Position numbers and translations under genes: made by a program
Notes under the pieces: generated by a model
The model's input: only the letters and a program-made list of their open reading frames with translations
What the model was told of the DNA's origin: nothing
Database searches by the model: none
Shown: positions 10,800 to 24,411 of the stretch, piece after piece
How the letters are laid out: each line of letters opens with the position of its first letter
Numbering within the stretch: the first letter of the stretch is position 1
Assembly: GCA_963971425.1 (NCBI GenBank)
Contig: OZ020515.1
Coordinates: 17,500,291-17,564,290, forward strand
Origin: Bryoerythrophyllum caledonicum
Taxonomy: Eukaryota > Streptophyta > Bryopsida > Pottiales > Pottiaceae
DNA length: 64,000 nt
Direction of reading: 5' to 3'

Positions 10800-13100
10800 T
10801 GAGTCGTTGTGTTCCACGCTGTCGTGATGTAAATAACTACAGTATGTAAAAAAATAATGTAGATGCAAAAAGTGTGGTCGTAGAGTGACCTACAGTTGAA
10901 TTCAATGTGGGAACAATTGGAGCTTGTTAGCCTAGCTTGGATGTACTACATCTGTCACTCTAGCTTAGGGGTAGGTAGGTGGCCAGTTGGCTGCTTATTT
11001 TCCTGCTCTCACTAGGAAGTGCCAAGCCGCAGCCGCCCGAACAGTTCAACGAGCTCAATGAGACTCGAGCTCGGAATCAGTCGGCGGATAACAAACGGGC
11101 TCTAACAGCCAACCAAGTCTGCAACTTGGCGATTATCATCGAGCCCACAATAGTTTTATACTGCTACAGATAAGTCGTTTGTTTCTTAATCTGGCTTTAC
11201 TTTGGACCTTCTTTTAAATGGAAAGGCATCTATGGCTACTTAGATTTGCTTAACCGTTTATTATTAAAGAAATGTCATTGAATTAATGTTAGGGAAGGCA
11301 AGCTTCTTGATGAAGTTATCGAAAAACATATAAAGGGTAGATGGTTGCCGTGCCTTATGCATTACTTCAGGTCATTATTAGTTTGGATTGTTTCTTCTTA
11401 GTTTCTATAGGTTGATAGTATGGCTTCTCAAGACCTTGATGATTGAGAGTTACCTTTAGCTTACTCACCGGATGATCTAATTCAACTTTCTCAACCATCG
11501 ACATCAAGGCGGCGTGAGCGAGAGGAAGCAGGGCCTTCTGAGCGTCGTGTTCAACCACGTACCGCTTTTGATCCTCAACAAGTTCCTTTGACAAGTTTAA
11601 GAAGTTTACAACCGGAGGCAAGAACTTTAGTAATCGTCTTGGAGGTTGGAGATGTGCTTATCGAAGGCCATCAAGTCGTGTTTGAAGGGTGTTTTCAAAA
11701 TACTAACGAAGGTCAAATGGTAACCCGCTTGTCCAATGACTTTGGTCACCGTCTTTGGCTTCAAGACCCGCTCAGACACTTGAGTAGTGAAAGGCGAGCA
11801 AGTTACATTATTTCTGTTCTTCGTGAGATTCTTGACTTTTTACACGTTTAATCCATGTAGGGGCTGAAGTTGAGACCATTTGTTGTTATTTTTCTTAATA
11901 TATTTATAGTTAGTTGTTGTTGAAGAAACCCGGTCTTTAGATTGATGACCAGGTAGTTAGTGTTTAAAAATGCAAAGAATAGAAGGGATAGATGGATGAT
12001 AAGAGTTGATAAGGGGGAGAATTTGAGCAACCAATGGGGTTTAAGATGCCCATGTGACCTTTGAATGGGCTGAGGTTAGTTATGATTGGCTCATTTTCCC
12101 GTTTTGGGGGTTGAGTTCTTCCTTACCAAGGAGGGGCTGGACTGCGGGGGCTCTCTCTGGTTGTTTTTGTTGTAATTTGTTTTGGACTTTAAGTATGTTG
12201 TAGCCCTTGTTGTTTGCTCTCTATAAAGCTATCACTCGGTCTTAGAGCTAAAAGTATGAGTGAACGGCGCCTTGTCGAACACAAGGGGATTTGTTGCCCC
12301 ATGTTTTCATGAGCAGTAGGTTTGAAGCCTTGTAGCGAGTTGTACAAAGTATATCTAAATGACATCTTTGGTGAGTATTTATACACTGTAAATAGCTTTC
12401 CAAAGAGCTATCTTATGCTCTATTTTGAGCTTTTGTGAAGTCATAGCACTAGTTTGAAAGAAGAGGGGTCAGCTGACTTGAGTTTTTGTAAGAAGTAACT
12501 TTGATTGCACATAGCGGCTGGCCAGATGAGTTTCTGGAAGGGAAATTTGGTGTGTGTATGGTGTATTTTAGTGGCTTTTCAAAGAGCTATAGCACGTCTC
12601 ATTCCGAGTTTGTATGAAATCGTAGTGGTATTTTGAATTAGAAGGTTAATCAAGAGTTTAAAAGAGAGTTTGAGTTCGGTTTATACTTAATGAGAGGTTA
12701 GATAAATTATTTCAAAGGGAATAAGGGTATATAGGAGAAGGGTATGAAGTGATTAGGGTATGTAAGGGTAAGGGTATGTGGGATTGAGGTTAATTAGGGA
12801 ATTAATTATCTTAATCAAGGTTAATTGTGTTAAGTAAGATTAACTAATCTAATTGTAATCAATTAGCTTAACTAAAATTAAGTGGATTCATCAAGGTTAA
12901 TCATTTTAATTAAATATAATTATCTTAACTATCAATTAATTATTATTAAGTGGAATTAGTTAATTTAATCAGAGTTTAATTAAGGCTTGATTTAGGTTAA
13001 GGATAATTAATGTTTTGAGTTAAGTTTTTGAGAGACAAGTTCTACAAGACATCTGCATCATGTCTTATTATATGTACATCGAGTTTTATTATACAAGTTG
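10800..13100 (+). other. Probable nested insertion inside the gypsy element
   Basis: The minus-strand gypsy coding signal stops near 10.8 kb and resumes near 13.1 kb. The sequence between differs in character: a plus-strand frame at about 11588-11851, then a purine-rich GATAAGGGGGAGAA tract near 12000 that resembles a polypurine tract, a TATA-like TCTATAAAGC near 12222, and a TTAATCAAGG-type simple stretch at 12770-13010. This could be the end of another LTR element, but the family is not identifiable. Confidence 0.35.
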
Positions 13101-13129
13101 AAGATCGGAGGCCTTATGATATGGTGAAT

Positions 13130-16100
13130 GAGGACTTATAAGTTTATATGGATTTGGACACAAATCATATGTTCTATATTCTCCCTATCCCTCTCTAAAC
13201 TAAGTGCAGCCAAGAATCCTGGGTTTTCCTGAAGCAAAGACTCTCTACACAACAATGCTACTTCAATGCCGGGTTTATAGCTCTCCATATCTCCACCACT
13301 CGTATCACCCTTGTGGGCATCCACCTCATCAAGTGTAAGAATAGCTATAAAGAAATCTTCAACACCCTCCTGAACTCATAGTGGTTTCACATCCAAACCT
13401 TCCAAGACGGCAAACACATTTGCAAGATTACTAGTCAGAAGTCGTACAAATCAAATTGGCAGCTGGGCCTTCTACCCATCGCCTACTTGCCAACCTGGTC
13501 TTCAACTTGTTGTTTCCTCCTGAATCCAAGGTGAACCCCATGGAGTATAGCACTACCAAGCCCACCAAGACATCATATGACTTGACCTCAGTTACTATAG
13601 CTTTCACCTTCATGAAGCTCACATCCTCGACATCATATTTGTTGACTCGCAACATCAACTCCGATTTTGTGATGCTCGTAGCGTGCACCGTACCCCCCAT
13701 AGACGTGGTAATTATCCATGGACACTTCTCTAGAATGTCCCAGTGAAGCCCAAGTACTCAATGGCAGATGCTCTCAGCATCAATGGTTGAGCTCCTGAAT
13801 CCAAAAGCACTCGTCAAGGTACAAAACTCCCCTTGGGTCCAACAAGTTGGAAAATCCCTTGGGAATTGTCAACCACCACTACACGAGGTATAATGGATGA
13901 CCTCTCAATTGTTGGTATGGTGGCCATGGTCCTGATACGCATAGCTGCTGAAAGCAGCCCCTCCACCTTGTCTTCATAATTCTCATCCGCCGCCTCCTCA
14001 ATCACTATTGTCATCGATGCCCATGGAGTTATCTAACTCACACATCGTGGTCGCCATCTTATAGATTGCTACCAAATTGGAGCCCTTTAGTGGCATCAAC
14101 TTTGCAGAGACAATGAAGCTTGACAAACCATGTTTGCCGCTTTGATTACCACCGCATCTGTTGACTCTTCAACCCCAATTGTTGGGCGTATTGAATGTGC
14201 CTCCCGTCAAATTGGAGATACCATGTTAGATATTGTCACCATCTCCTCCAACGTGAAAGACTCCGACAACTAAACTTGCGATTGGGCTTTCCATGTTAAG
14301 GATCAAGAGTTGAATTTGTTCCACATGGTGTCTCTTTGATCACCGGTGTTGACTTTGTATAAGGACATAAACCTCCCGTAAGCCATCCGTAGTATTAAGT
14401 GCCATGCAACTCAACATGTAATCCTCAAATTTGTCATCATTGGGTCTAAACCCACCCCCAACATGAAAACTAGGATTGATTTGAGGCTTACTATTCACTA
14501 AATCAACGTTCATGCTCATGGCCTCCAGTTCCGAAAACTTGGCCTTTCAACTCTTCTTCTTCCCTCCGGAGGCCTTCGACTCCTTGTCCTTCTCTCCTCT
14601 TTTGCCTCATTTTCCTCCAGCAAGCTTCAACTCGAGGTGAAGCTTCCAACACTAAGTTTTGGTTTGCCCCTTGGCACCGCAACCGGAGTAAAATCCACTG
14701 GCTTTGGAGGTAGAGGACTTGCTTTCCTTGCAATCCTTTCGCAAATGCCCTAGCTTCCCACAACCGAAGCATAAGGTCTCAGTGTCAGTGGCATAGGAGG
14801 AAATAGCAGCCTTGGCAACCTTTGCCTTGTCGAGAACCTTCTCTACGCGTTTAAAAAATCTTATGGCCGCCTTCTCCTTCAACAAATTGATCTTGATTTG
14901 CTTTGATGTCTCGAATACAAATTGCAAGGTCGGTGGCTCATCCAATTGCAATGATTCATGTTGCAAATTAAGGTTTTTAACTCCTTCTTTAGGATGATGT
15001 ACTAATGTTGCACCGCCTGTTGCTCTGTGGCTCCATGAATAGCAGAGATCAGTCTGCGCAATCTCGCATGAGCGTCATGCAAGGATTCATCTCCTCCTTA
15101 TGCAAAAGACCTCTACGCCTTCATTTTGTCCTCCCGTTGATCCTAGTAGTCTTGACGGAGTTGTATGAAGAATTTGGCTACATGATTGAATGGAAGTGGA
15201 GAAGCCACCATCTCCACTATTTGACTCATTTCCTTGGCACTACTCGTGTCGTCTTCCTGTTTTCCTTTGCCTTTGAGTGATGGCACCCTTAGTGCCCCAC
15301 CATAAACATCCGCGTAGTTTGGTGCGTAGAAATTTCTTCACGCCTAGACTTCCGCAAGGCGAGCCTCCTCGAATTCTCGATAATCCGCTAACGGAGCTCC
15401 CTCTAGACATCCAAACAAGGCTTTCTAAACCATGTACGGGTTGAAGCCGGGGTTACGGGACTTCTGGAGTTCACACCACATAGTGAGCTCCCTCTTGAAG
15501 TCATCGACCTCAATGGTGCGCATGGCATACAAAAATCTCCGTACCCCACACTTCCCACCTCCATATGGTATAGTCATGTCTTCCTAATCAAAATATGATT
15601 GATGTGGCCTCTAGAGTAGATATGATTCTACAACACTCATGTTAGGCTCGCCAAGAAGTTCTTCCTCTTCTGCTACCAGTTGGGTTGTGTCCTCATTTTC
15701 TTCCGATTAACTGATGACTTCCTTCACCACGCTTTTACGAACGCCTACCGCAAAAGGGGTGTTTCTTTGAGTGAAACCGGGCCCCTTCCACGTCTTCAGA
15801 TTGAGAATTGGATGGCTCAATCAAAGAAGCTCCATGCTTCATTTGTGCCCTTCATTTCTAGAACATAAATGGTGGGTGGTACTTTCCAGTTGAGCAGCTC
15901 TAAGGTGAGAGTGTCCCACACGCTGTTCGCACGCTCTTATCACATACCCACTTCTCATTGCCACGTAGGGTGAAAGAGAAAACCCTCACTTTCAAACTCT
16001 CTGAAAATGAGGGAGAACGTGGGCAAGTGGCTACCCCGGTGGAAATCCTCCACCTCTGTTGCGTACCTTGATCCTACGTTCTTCAAGACAACGGCCTTCT

Positions 16101-16263
16101 TTCCAACCACAAGATCCACGACTTTAACTTGACCCCGAGCACAACAAAGAGGTGCTCGCACACCCTCCTTGGCCCATAGTGCCCGAACCTTGCGCACACC
16201 ACCAAGTGAGGTCCAATACTTCACGAAGTCCTTAATCACTACCTTTGTGCCTAGCTTCCGCAA
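13130..16263 (-). pseudogene. Gag and protease-like region of the gypsy element
   Basis: Gag-like minus-strand segments lie near 15955-16263 and 14500-14970. The latter includes a CCHC-type zinc knuckle (CFGCGKLGHLRKDC). An aspartic-protease-like stretch lies near 13430-14010. The region is broken throughout. Sequence from 16.3 to 17.3 kb would be the 5' leader. Confidence 0.65.
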
Positions 16264-17281
16264 ATCTTGAGACCTAGTTTGAGACTTGGCTATGAGGGGT
16301 AGCTAAAATCTCTTCCACTAGAGTTGGCCTTGGAAGGTCACGCTTTCACTTGCAAATCTTGAAGGCATAAAATCAACTCACTAAGTGTCTCAATGCTAAT
16401 CTCTACTTTTGACGCACTAGACTCTTATGATTTATTCTTGTCACCACCTCTATCCATATCCCATATCTTTGACACAATCCACAATTCTTACGTGATTGTG
16501 TCAAGTAGGCTTACAATGGTTTTTAAACCTAATTTAAGAGGAAGAAAAATAGCATCTTATCGCTCTTCACTATCATGTGATGCACACAACATTGATTTGT
16601 ACAATTACGAATGAAAACAACCTTAAACCTCAGTCTATCATCTCCTTCGCCTAATTTTCCAGCAGAAGTGCAGGAGGAAAGCGACACTATCACTCACCGT
16701 CTCAATCTTCTACTAGTCGCTTTCCCGAAGATGGTAAAGAGTAAAAAGTGGGTGACCATAGCACCCTCTATCCCACACCTTCACTCTCACTTAACATACC
16801 ATGTATTATAAGAATAGACCAATCCCCCGAGTAACCAATAATCTCCTCCCAATATGGCTTTGGATACTTTACCTTGTTGAAGTTGTCTCCGGCCTCCAGA
16901 TAGCCAACTCTACCACAACTAGGCTATGAATGCTACCATGATTCCACTCAAAGCCTTATGATGCCACATAAAAGTAGCTGGCTTTTTTCTAAAACCACAA
17001 AAGTTCTAGGATAAACGCACAAAAATGTGGACAAGGTGACAAGGCTAATAATACGAGATTACAAGAACACGTGCAACCCGGAATTGCACACTGCCGTAAA
17101 CTGTCCTCCACAGCAAGGCACAAAAAGAGAATGACTCCTTAGCACGCCGAGTTGATTTTGTGTTTATCGCATCCTTTCACCAAATCAAGCCACTTACATG
17201 CTTCAATGATCTCCCTCAATGAGTTGAGGCTCAAGTTGCCTTCCAAGCTCACCGTCTGCTCTGGCGCATCCACCAGGTTAT

Positions 17282-17784
17282 TAACACAAAATCGGTGCTC
17301 CTATCTCCGCAACTAGTTCTAACACTCAAACCACATACTAGTACACGAAACCGTAGGAGAAAAAATCTATTTGATGTAGGTAATGTCACAATTACACCTA
17401 TTTTCGTACCATGATCTTTCTCAAGTAAGAAATAAATGGAAACACTCACAAATTACAACAATTCAAGTCCATGCTACTCTTGAAGAGTTGAAGCTTGATC
17501 ACAATGCGGCTAATGGTGTGCACACACCCTCACCTCATCACGTAGGAGGCTCAACTTGAGAAAAATAAGTCTCACTCAACCACACGTGGAGGTCATTTGG
17601 AGCTCCAAGTCCCAAATGAGGTGTCAAAAGACACCACCATTGACCTAGCCATCACACGGCACTTACCCTAACCCTAATCACTAATTAGAGTCAAGTCTCA
17701 AGCCTTTCGATAACTCCACAACTCCTTAGGTGGTTTCTAACCGGAAACCACCTACACGAACACCTCCATGCACCGATCCTGACA
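17282..17784 (-). repeat. Right (5') LTR of the gypsy element
   Basis: On the minus strand it starts TGTCAGGATCGGTGCATGG at 17784. The part down to 17428 matches the left LTR. A TGGTGGATGCGCCAGAG-like stretch near 17265-17280 could be the primer-binding region, which would place the LTR edge near 17282. The inner edge is uncertain. Confidence 0.5.
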
Positions 17785-17937
17785 TATTGCCCTAAGGTCC
17801 GACAACCAAAAACCGACCGGCGACCCAATACTCCTCCGGTCTGTAGCCTTCATAGATATCAGGGAGAAGATGTAGCTTGTGATCACATCATTTATAAGTT
17901 CATTGGTCAATACATAAAGATATGTTGACACCGAGTC

Positions 17938-18750
17938 TCAATCCTTTAAGGCCAAACGACCATATATGGGTCGTTTTGGCACAATAACCTTTGTAGCAAG
18001 CGCTATATGCCACCTTGAAGGAAAAATAGATCATGACTTCGAGATTGAGGAAGATGGGCATCTATTGAGACCATTGCCACATTAATTGGTGCAAGCATCA
18101 AAGAGCTACAGTGATATCTATGAAATGAGTTTGTAGATTTCTGTGCTCAACATTTTAAAATTGAGATCTAAATTTCATATCTGCCAAACTTTGGCATTTT
18201 CTTGCATTCATCCTGATTTTTCCAAAATTCTAGTGAAATTTTTGTGTCAATTGGGATGTTGTTGCCTTGTTTGATGTGGCATGTGCTCCATGATGGTTGT
18301 TTTCATCGCAATGTGTGCACTCTTGATTGAACTCTTTTTATTGTACACTCTTGATTGAACTCTTTTTATTCTAGAGGCATCACAATAGATTTTTTCTTGG
18401 TTGCAGAGATGACCTTGGTTTGGAAAACCCAGTCCTACACATCTACCTTCTCTTCTTCGTTGATTCATTAAGGCTGAGCCACCCAGGGTCGTTTTGGTAT
18501 AAGAATCTCAACAACAACTACTATAAGCCACCTCCATAAAAGACTTAAAATGTGAGAAAGAGGTGGAGGAAGATGGGTATCTATTGAGACAATCGCCACA
18601 AAGATCGGTGCAAGCATCGGCGAGCGACAGTGGTTTCCGTGAAAGGGGTGTGTGATGAAATGTACCTTGTGCGTAGATGTTGTTCTGCATGATGTAGAAC
18701 ACTCGTAGATTCTCGTAGGCTAAAAAAGCTCATCAGCCTTAAAGGATTAA
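17938..18750. mobile_element. TTAA-type element T2, with an internal repeat
   Basis: Left end TCAA-TCCTTTAAGG at 17938; right end (reverse complement) TTAA-TCCTTTAAGG at 18750. Internally, 17946-18160 is repeated at about 18466-18716 (landmarks GGGTCGTTTTGG, GAGGAAGATGGG, CTATTGAGAC). It may therefore be two related copies joined. A short direct repeat of a TTGATTGAACTCTTTTTATT unit lies near 18320-18372. No transposase. Confidence 0.4.
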
Positions 18751-19381
18751 CAAAGATCAAGTGCAATATGAATCCTTCACAATCGCATTTGCAAAAGGCA
18801 CCTTGAACCTTTGAATTCCGCCCATATTTTACAAACACCAATAGTATATGTGAACACGCAGTAGCTACAAAGCTTTCAGTTCTTCATATAACCACTTTCA
18901 AAACTCTGAAGTGTGAAAACAACTTATTAGAAACTTCATTTGAGCTCTTTGTAAAAGTGTGGCACCATTACCAAAGACCTTGTGTGACAGTACCTTAAGT
19001 CATGTAAAGAGAGGCAACATTTCCTCCATACAATCTAGGAAGGGTATAGAAGGGAACGGTATTAAGCCGATTGCTATTGGGCTATCCTACCCTAACACTT
19101 CAACGACAAAGGGACCTAAATGTGGTCGATGAAACTAGTTTTCAAGGAGCCACAACTAACTGAACCATTGGATTGATTTGCACTAGTCGGAGCGGTTGTG
19201 TGCTTTGCCCAACCCATCTTCCCGATCTCTAATCAATTGAGGCAATAACGAACTTCAATGATTTCTGTAGAAAAAAGTGAACAATAAAATGTACTCCCCG
19301 TGTGGATGCTGTTGTGCAAAATCTATTAAATCGTAACATAATTTAAGGACCCCGTGCAAGGTCTCGTCGTTAAAGGGTTAA
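18751..19381. other. Repeat-derived spacer with an orphan TTAA-type end
   Basis: Sequence near 19250-19330 resembles parts of 18640-18690. At 19369-19381 the string GTTAAAGGGTTAA has the form of a TTAA-element right end, with no certain left partner. No gene seen. Confidence 0.3.
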
Positions 19382-19433
19382 GTACCCCTTGTCACCCAAC
19401 ATGACACCAACTGACCCGACGAGCACGCCAGCG

Positions 19434-19562
19434 TTCATCCATTATTGGATGAGAATCGTCGCCTCGTTACCAACTTACCCGAAGAGCGCGCCGAATTTCA
19501 TCTATTGTTGGATGAGAACGATCGAAGAGCACGACGGAGTTTCATCCATAATTGGATGAGAA
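19434..19562. repeat. Three copies of a short hairpin upstream of the glyoxalase II gene
   Basis: An imperfect palindrome of the form TCATCCATTATTGGATGA occurs three times, at 19434-19455, 19497-19518 and 19541-19562. Each copy is followed by GAGAAxxATCG. The set sits 180-300 bp before the start codon and could be a tandem promoter motif or a short repeat. Confidence 0.6.
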
Positions 19563-19739
19563 TCATCGAGTGGGTGGTGCAGAGGCTGCTTTGGGGCGAG
19601 GACAAGCTGTGGGCTGCAGTTGCTGCTTCCAGCGAGCGTGGCGAGTTGCTGGGATTGCTTGGTCCCGGGAACGTACCTTGGGTTTCCGCAGGAGAGTGAG
19701 GGAGTCGCAGCTGCGGGGAGGGAATCGCGTCCTGCCGCC

Positions 19740-21603
19740 ATGAAGGTGCTGCCCGTGCCGTGCCTGGAGGACAACTTCGCCTACTTGTACGTGCTCGTCT
19801 CTCCTCTCGCTTCGCTTTGACGTCGCGTTCTCTTTCATGTCATGGCAGGGGGGAAAACGGACCTGGTTTTGATGGGTTTTCTGTGAAGTCCCTCGGGGGT
19901 GTAGGGTTCTGAGTTTTCTTGCTGCAATTGAGTCGCTGTTTCTTGGGATTGGAGGGTCAAGATTCGGAAAGAGCGATTGAGGCTTGTGTGTGCTCGGGTG
20001 CACATTGAACGATTGGGACTGTGCGATGGTTGCAGGGTGTTCGATGAAGAAACCGGTGATGCAGCGGCGATTGACCCAGTGTGGCCTGACCAAGTTCTGC
20101 AGGCGGCCCAATTGAACGGTGCGAAAGTGAAGATGGTTCTCACCACTCACCATCACTGGTAATCTTGTGACGCGGGGGAAACTCATAAGAGGTTGTGTCG
20201 CTGATGCTCTTGGAAAGTTTTTCAAAAGTAGCAATCAATAATAAAAACCACTTTGATGATGTTGCATGTGCAGCGTTCATGACTCATGTTGCATGTGCGA
20301 AACCGAAGCATGATTCATGTTGGTTGAGATTGGTTGGCGTGTATGTATGTGAAGGGATCACGCTGGCGGGAACAATGGTATGAAGAAGCTGCTGGAAGAG
20401 GTGCCGATATACGGCGGCGTGAAGGACAAAGTGGAGGGTTGCTCACATCCTGTGCAACATGGTGACGAGTTTTCCATCAGTCCTACTATTCGTGTCAAAT
20501 GCCTGGACACTCCATGGTGGGTGAAACCTTTGTGGCGTTTTCTGGTCATGCAAACCAATGCGTTAGGGTGTCTTGTTTTTTGATTGTTCGGGGAACTTAT
20601 GTGGGCTGATCGTTGCAGCCACACGAAGGGGCACATATGCTATTTCATCACAAGCACACTTGCGGGAGACAAACCGGTCGTGTTCACTGGGGATACTTTG
20701 GTGCGCTCTCCTGCTGGCGTCTTTATGTTTCATTTACTCACATGGTTCATAGCATAACTTTCTCTTGGAAAGCATTGGAAGGTACTTCTGGGTTTGTACA
20801 GGCGTTGCATTTTCTTTTTCTAGTTTCTTGATACACAGAAGAGAGGTGGGATTAGATCAGGTAGTAAGATGTGCTGTATTCTTATGGGGGCGGAGTTCAG
20901 AGATTGATTGGCTTTGTCTGTTTGTGTGGGCAGTTCATAGGAGGCTGTGGCAGATTTTTTGAGGGGACGCCGGATCAGATGTACAACTCATTATGCAAGA
21001 CTCTTGCATCACTTCCTCCGGAGACTCAAGTTTACTGTGGTCACGAGGTGAGAGCTCAATCAGCTCTCTCTTTGAATTCTGTCTACTTTGTTTGGATGAA
21101 AGCCACAATTGAACGTTTCTGTTGCAGTATACCCAGAAGAATTTGGAGTTTGCTTTGACACTGGAGCCTAATAACGAAGCCCTGCTGAAGAAGCTGGAAT
21201 GGGTTGTGCAACAACGGAGGCAAAAGCTAGCTACTGTCCCATCAACCATTGGGGATGAGCTTGAATTCAATCCCTTCATGCGAGTAGATCTGAAGCCTCT
21301 CCAGGTTTGTTTTCCTTCCTTTAAAGAATTGTGCTGTATTTGAATGAAATACTCATTCTTGAATATTGTTGGCTGTTTGCGGATGTAAATCATCACCAGC
21401 TAACTAGACAGACCCTCTTCTTCTTTTTTTATTGTTTGCTGAATTGGTTGCTGTTTTTCCAAAAATTATGAGTTGTACATGACACGATTGTGATGATTTA
21501 CCGCTTTGTTTGTTGAGCAACACAGCTGGCCACTGGTCGACAATCGCCTCTTGAAGTTATGGCGGAAATAAGGCGCATGAAAGACAACTACAGAGGTCGG
21601 TAG
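19740..21603 (+). CDS. GLX2: Hydroxyacylglutathione hydrolase (glyoxalase II), cytosolic type
   Basis: Hydrolyses S-lactoylglutathione to D-lactate and glutathione, the second step of methylglyoxal detoxification. Seven exons: 19740-19786, 20036-20158, 20355-20516, 20619-20700, 20934-21047, 21128-21304, 21526-21603. All junctions are GT-AG and in phase, giving 260 aa, the usual length of plant cytosolic glyoxalase II. The start gives [16 protein letters not shown], which aligns with the family N-terminus with no room for a transit peptide. The metallo-beta-lactamase motif THHHWDH supplies metal ligands H54, H56, D58 and H59; further ligands are H112 (TPCHTKGH), D136 (TGDTL) and H175 (YCGHE). 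All catalytic residues are intact, so the gene should be functional. Three short hairpins precede it and a 71-bp tandem repeat follows it. Confidence 0.93.
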
Positions 21604-21679
21604 ATGTTGTGCACGCACTTCATGGAGACAAGAGAAGTAGTACATAAATGTATCAATCTTTACTTAACATCTGACGTAT

Positions 21680-21842
21680 GGCATGTATATGGTGTGGATG
21701 ATGTATCAATCTTTATTTAACTTTCATTCGACGTTGTACATGATGTGGATGGCATGTATATGGTGTGGATGATGTATCAATCTTTATTTAACTTTCATTC
21801 AACGTTGTACATGATGTGGATGGCATGTATATGGTGTGCATG
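21680..21842 (+). repeat. 71-bp tandem repeat after GLX2
   Basis: A 71-bp unit starting GGCATGTATATGGTGTGGAT begins at 21680, 21751 and 21822: two full copies and a partial third, nearly identical. It starts about 75 bp after the GLX2 stop codon and may lie in the 3' untranslated region. Confidence 0.75.
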
Positions 21843-21849
21843 AGTGATA

Positions 21850-24275
21850 AATCACATGCCACAATGCTTAGATTTGTTCATGAATAAGTGATCTTGATTG
21901 TTAACAATTTTTTTGTATTTCATGTTCTTTATATCATGTTTTTTTCTATGGTGGGCGATGTAGTTTTGGAAGGCGATGTAGTTTTGGAAGAAGTTGATTA
22001 TTTTTGAGTCTTCGATTGTGTAGGAGTAATGATATTGCATGCTGAATTATTATAGTGTTGATGTTTTTGAAGGTATTTCTCAAAAGTAATTGGTAACTTA
22101 ATTACTTGTCTATAAGTTTTATAGATGTGATGTGTGATGTTGCTCTAGCTTTGATTGTGTTACTATGAAGGGATCAACCTTCCATCCTTGTGCAATGATT
22201 CCATTAAGGAGTGACTGGTACTTATCTATATCATTTTCAATTGTAACTAGTAAGAATATGTCATTGTAATATGTGGGTTTGATGAATATCATGGTGAAGT
22301 TTGGGTTCATGTTGACTGATTGAGGATCCTTGCATGGAAGGCTACAATGCATAGTAAGGTAGAGGTTGATATTCCCGCCCGAATTTCAGGTTTGCATATT
22401 TAGACTTGTGAAAGAAAAAAATTATGATTTTTGGATGCTTTGCAAAGCTATTGCAAAGGCATCCCCAAAAAAAAAACATTTTTTGAGCATTTCTACAATT
22501 TTCTATGAATTTTTAAGAACGAAGGCTTAGAGTGGCCAATAACCGCTCATAGAGTCATGGTGTTCATGAGAGGTTGGATTCTGAAAATAGAGCACTTGTG
22601 CACCAATTCGAACCAATCAGAAGTTCTCAATTTTCCCAAGCATGGGCGGAATTAGAACAATCTTGGACACTTTCTAAAGCCAGGCTGGTTGGTTTCTAAC
22701 ACACAGCCCCGGAATGTAGGGTGCGACAATTGGAACTGCACGGAAATATCAACCACTACCTTATGGTTGGATTGAATTAGACATTGCAAAGTTTGGATAC
22801 CACGTAAGTAGAGTGGTAGCTATGTAAGGATCTAACCTTTCTTTTGGATTGTCATTAAAGGTGCTGGTCTTTGTGAGGATATGGCATCAAGAGTTGCTTG
22901 AGGATATGAGCAACTTTTTATTTTTCAACCTCTTTCATCGTATCTTTGGACAATTAGGGAATGAATGTGATATTGTTTACATTTGGGTAGTATGTGTAGC
23001 CATGTGCCTTGTTTAACCCTAAAACGTTCGAGGAGCTAGAAATTGGCTTCTCGAATGATAATTTGAGCATGATAAACAATGTGAATGATCCTTGTTCATT
23101 CAATTCTTTTTTGGAGAGTTCATTGAATGTGTAAGAAATAGATGCTGATTAAACTTGTCTCATTGACGTAGTCATGTTTTATCTAGATTAGAAAATCAAT
23201 GACATGGATCTGAATGTATTCAAATCCATGTGGGCCTTTATTTGGGTGTCTTCAAGAGAATGCCGCTTGTCTTTTTGGAAGTACTATGGTGTTGCCTAAG
23301 CAAGTTCACATCAGTGTTTTGCGCTCCCATGAACTTTCCCTCGATCTCCCTTTGGCTATAGTAGACTCCAAGCAGCTTAGGCACCTTTTTGCTTAAGAAT
23401 AAATTAAAATGAAAAAATAAGATTGCCAACATTCAAAATGATATTAAAAAATTAGACACTTATAAAAAGTAAAATAAGCAAGACTTTCATTCATATAATT
23501 GTTACACTTCATGGAAAAATATAGCACCTTCCACTATGGTGGTTATGTTTACCTTCTAACACTTATTTTTGCAATATTAGAAGCTTAAAGGTGTACTTAT
23601 TGTGTATGTAAAAGTTTTACTTGAAAAGGATACTAAGATTATTTAAAATCACTAAGTTGTTAATAGTTTAAAAACAATTGTAGCTATAGGTACTCTTTTT
23701 TCCATTATGTACTTTTAAACACTATTTTTCTAAAGATTTAGGCAAAAGACAAGACAATTCTTTTTTGTCCAAACTGTTTACATGCTATGCTAATTTGTCC
23801 ACTTATTTGTCACCATTAATGTTGACATGAGCTTTGACTTTGTATAATAATTGTGAATTATGTGTAACTTTGTAGGATTTGCACTATGGAGGCAAGAGTG
23901 GGCCGCTTTGTTATACCAATTATTACATTCAAGTATATCATGATAGCGTTTTTTCTTTATCTACAACAATTTTTTCTTGATTTGGCATCACTTTTCCTAC
24001 TTACACAAGTATTTCTTCTATAAGTCTACAATATTATGTCCCAATTGATATTTTTTTTTACCATGTACTATCAAAGTGCTAAAAATAAAAAATAGCTCCA
24101 TATATTAAAGTTAATAGCAAATAATTCAAAAAGATAATATTGCCAATTTCTTTACAATTAAGGTCGTTCAGAAGAGCTTAAACAATTTTTTAGAATTCAA
24201 AAGCCTCGAGAGCGTAAATTTTCTTTCAAATTACATATTGCTCTTTAACTTCTACTATTTTTCAATCCATATATA
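21850..24275. other. AT-rich repeat spacer
   Basis: No gene seen. The 22995-23225 part matches 4205-4435, the left part of TTAA element T1 (landmark GAGAGTTCATTGAATGTGTAAG). The remainder, especially 23400-24270, is very AT-rich and has no recognisable feature. Confidence 0.5.
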
Positions 24276-24411
24276 TCTACTACTATAACAGGCGTCAGTG
24301 TCTGTCCGTCCGCCGCTCCTATCAGACCAAGAAGCACCAACACCAAGAAGACCAAGAAGCACCGTCACCAAAAAGACTGACTCGCGTACTACTGACTAAT
24401 AAGAAGATGAA

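Larger units (their letters stand above)
5198..17784 (-). mobile_element. Old Ty3/gypsy LTR retrotransposon, broken
   Basis: Read on the minus strand, this holds in order a gag region with zinc knuckle, a protease-like region, reverse transcriptase, RNase H and integrase: Ty3/gypsy order. Related LTR sequence bounds it: 17428-17784 on the right (5' side) and 5430-5783 on the left. By eye these differ at about 40 of ~345 aligned positions, so insertion is old, several million years at usual plant rates. The left end is irregular: the 5198-5420 segment is directly repeated at 5785-6010, giving a tandem partial LTR. Probable foreign sequence sits at about 10.8-13.1 kb. The element is clearly dead, with many breaks throughout. 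Confidence 0.8.

Noticed and set aside
19563-20234. 223-aa minus-strand frame opposite the start of GLX2
   Set aside because: Overlaps GLX2 exons and introns, has no family resemblance, and the plus-strand gene explains the composition.
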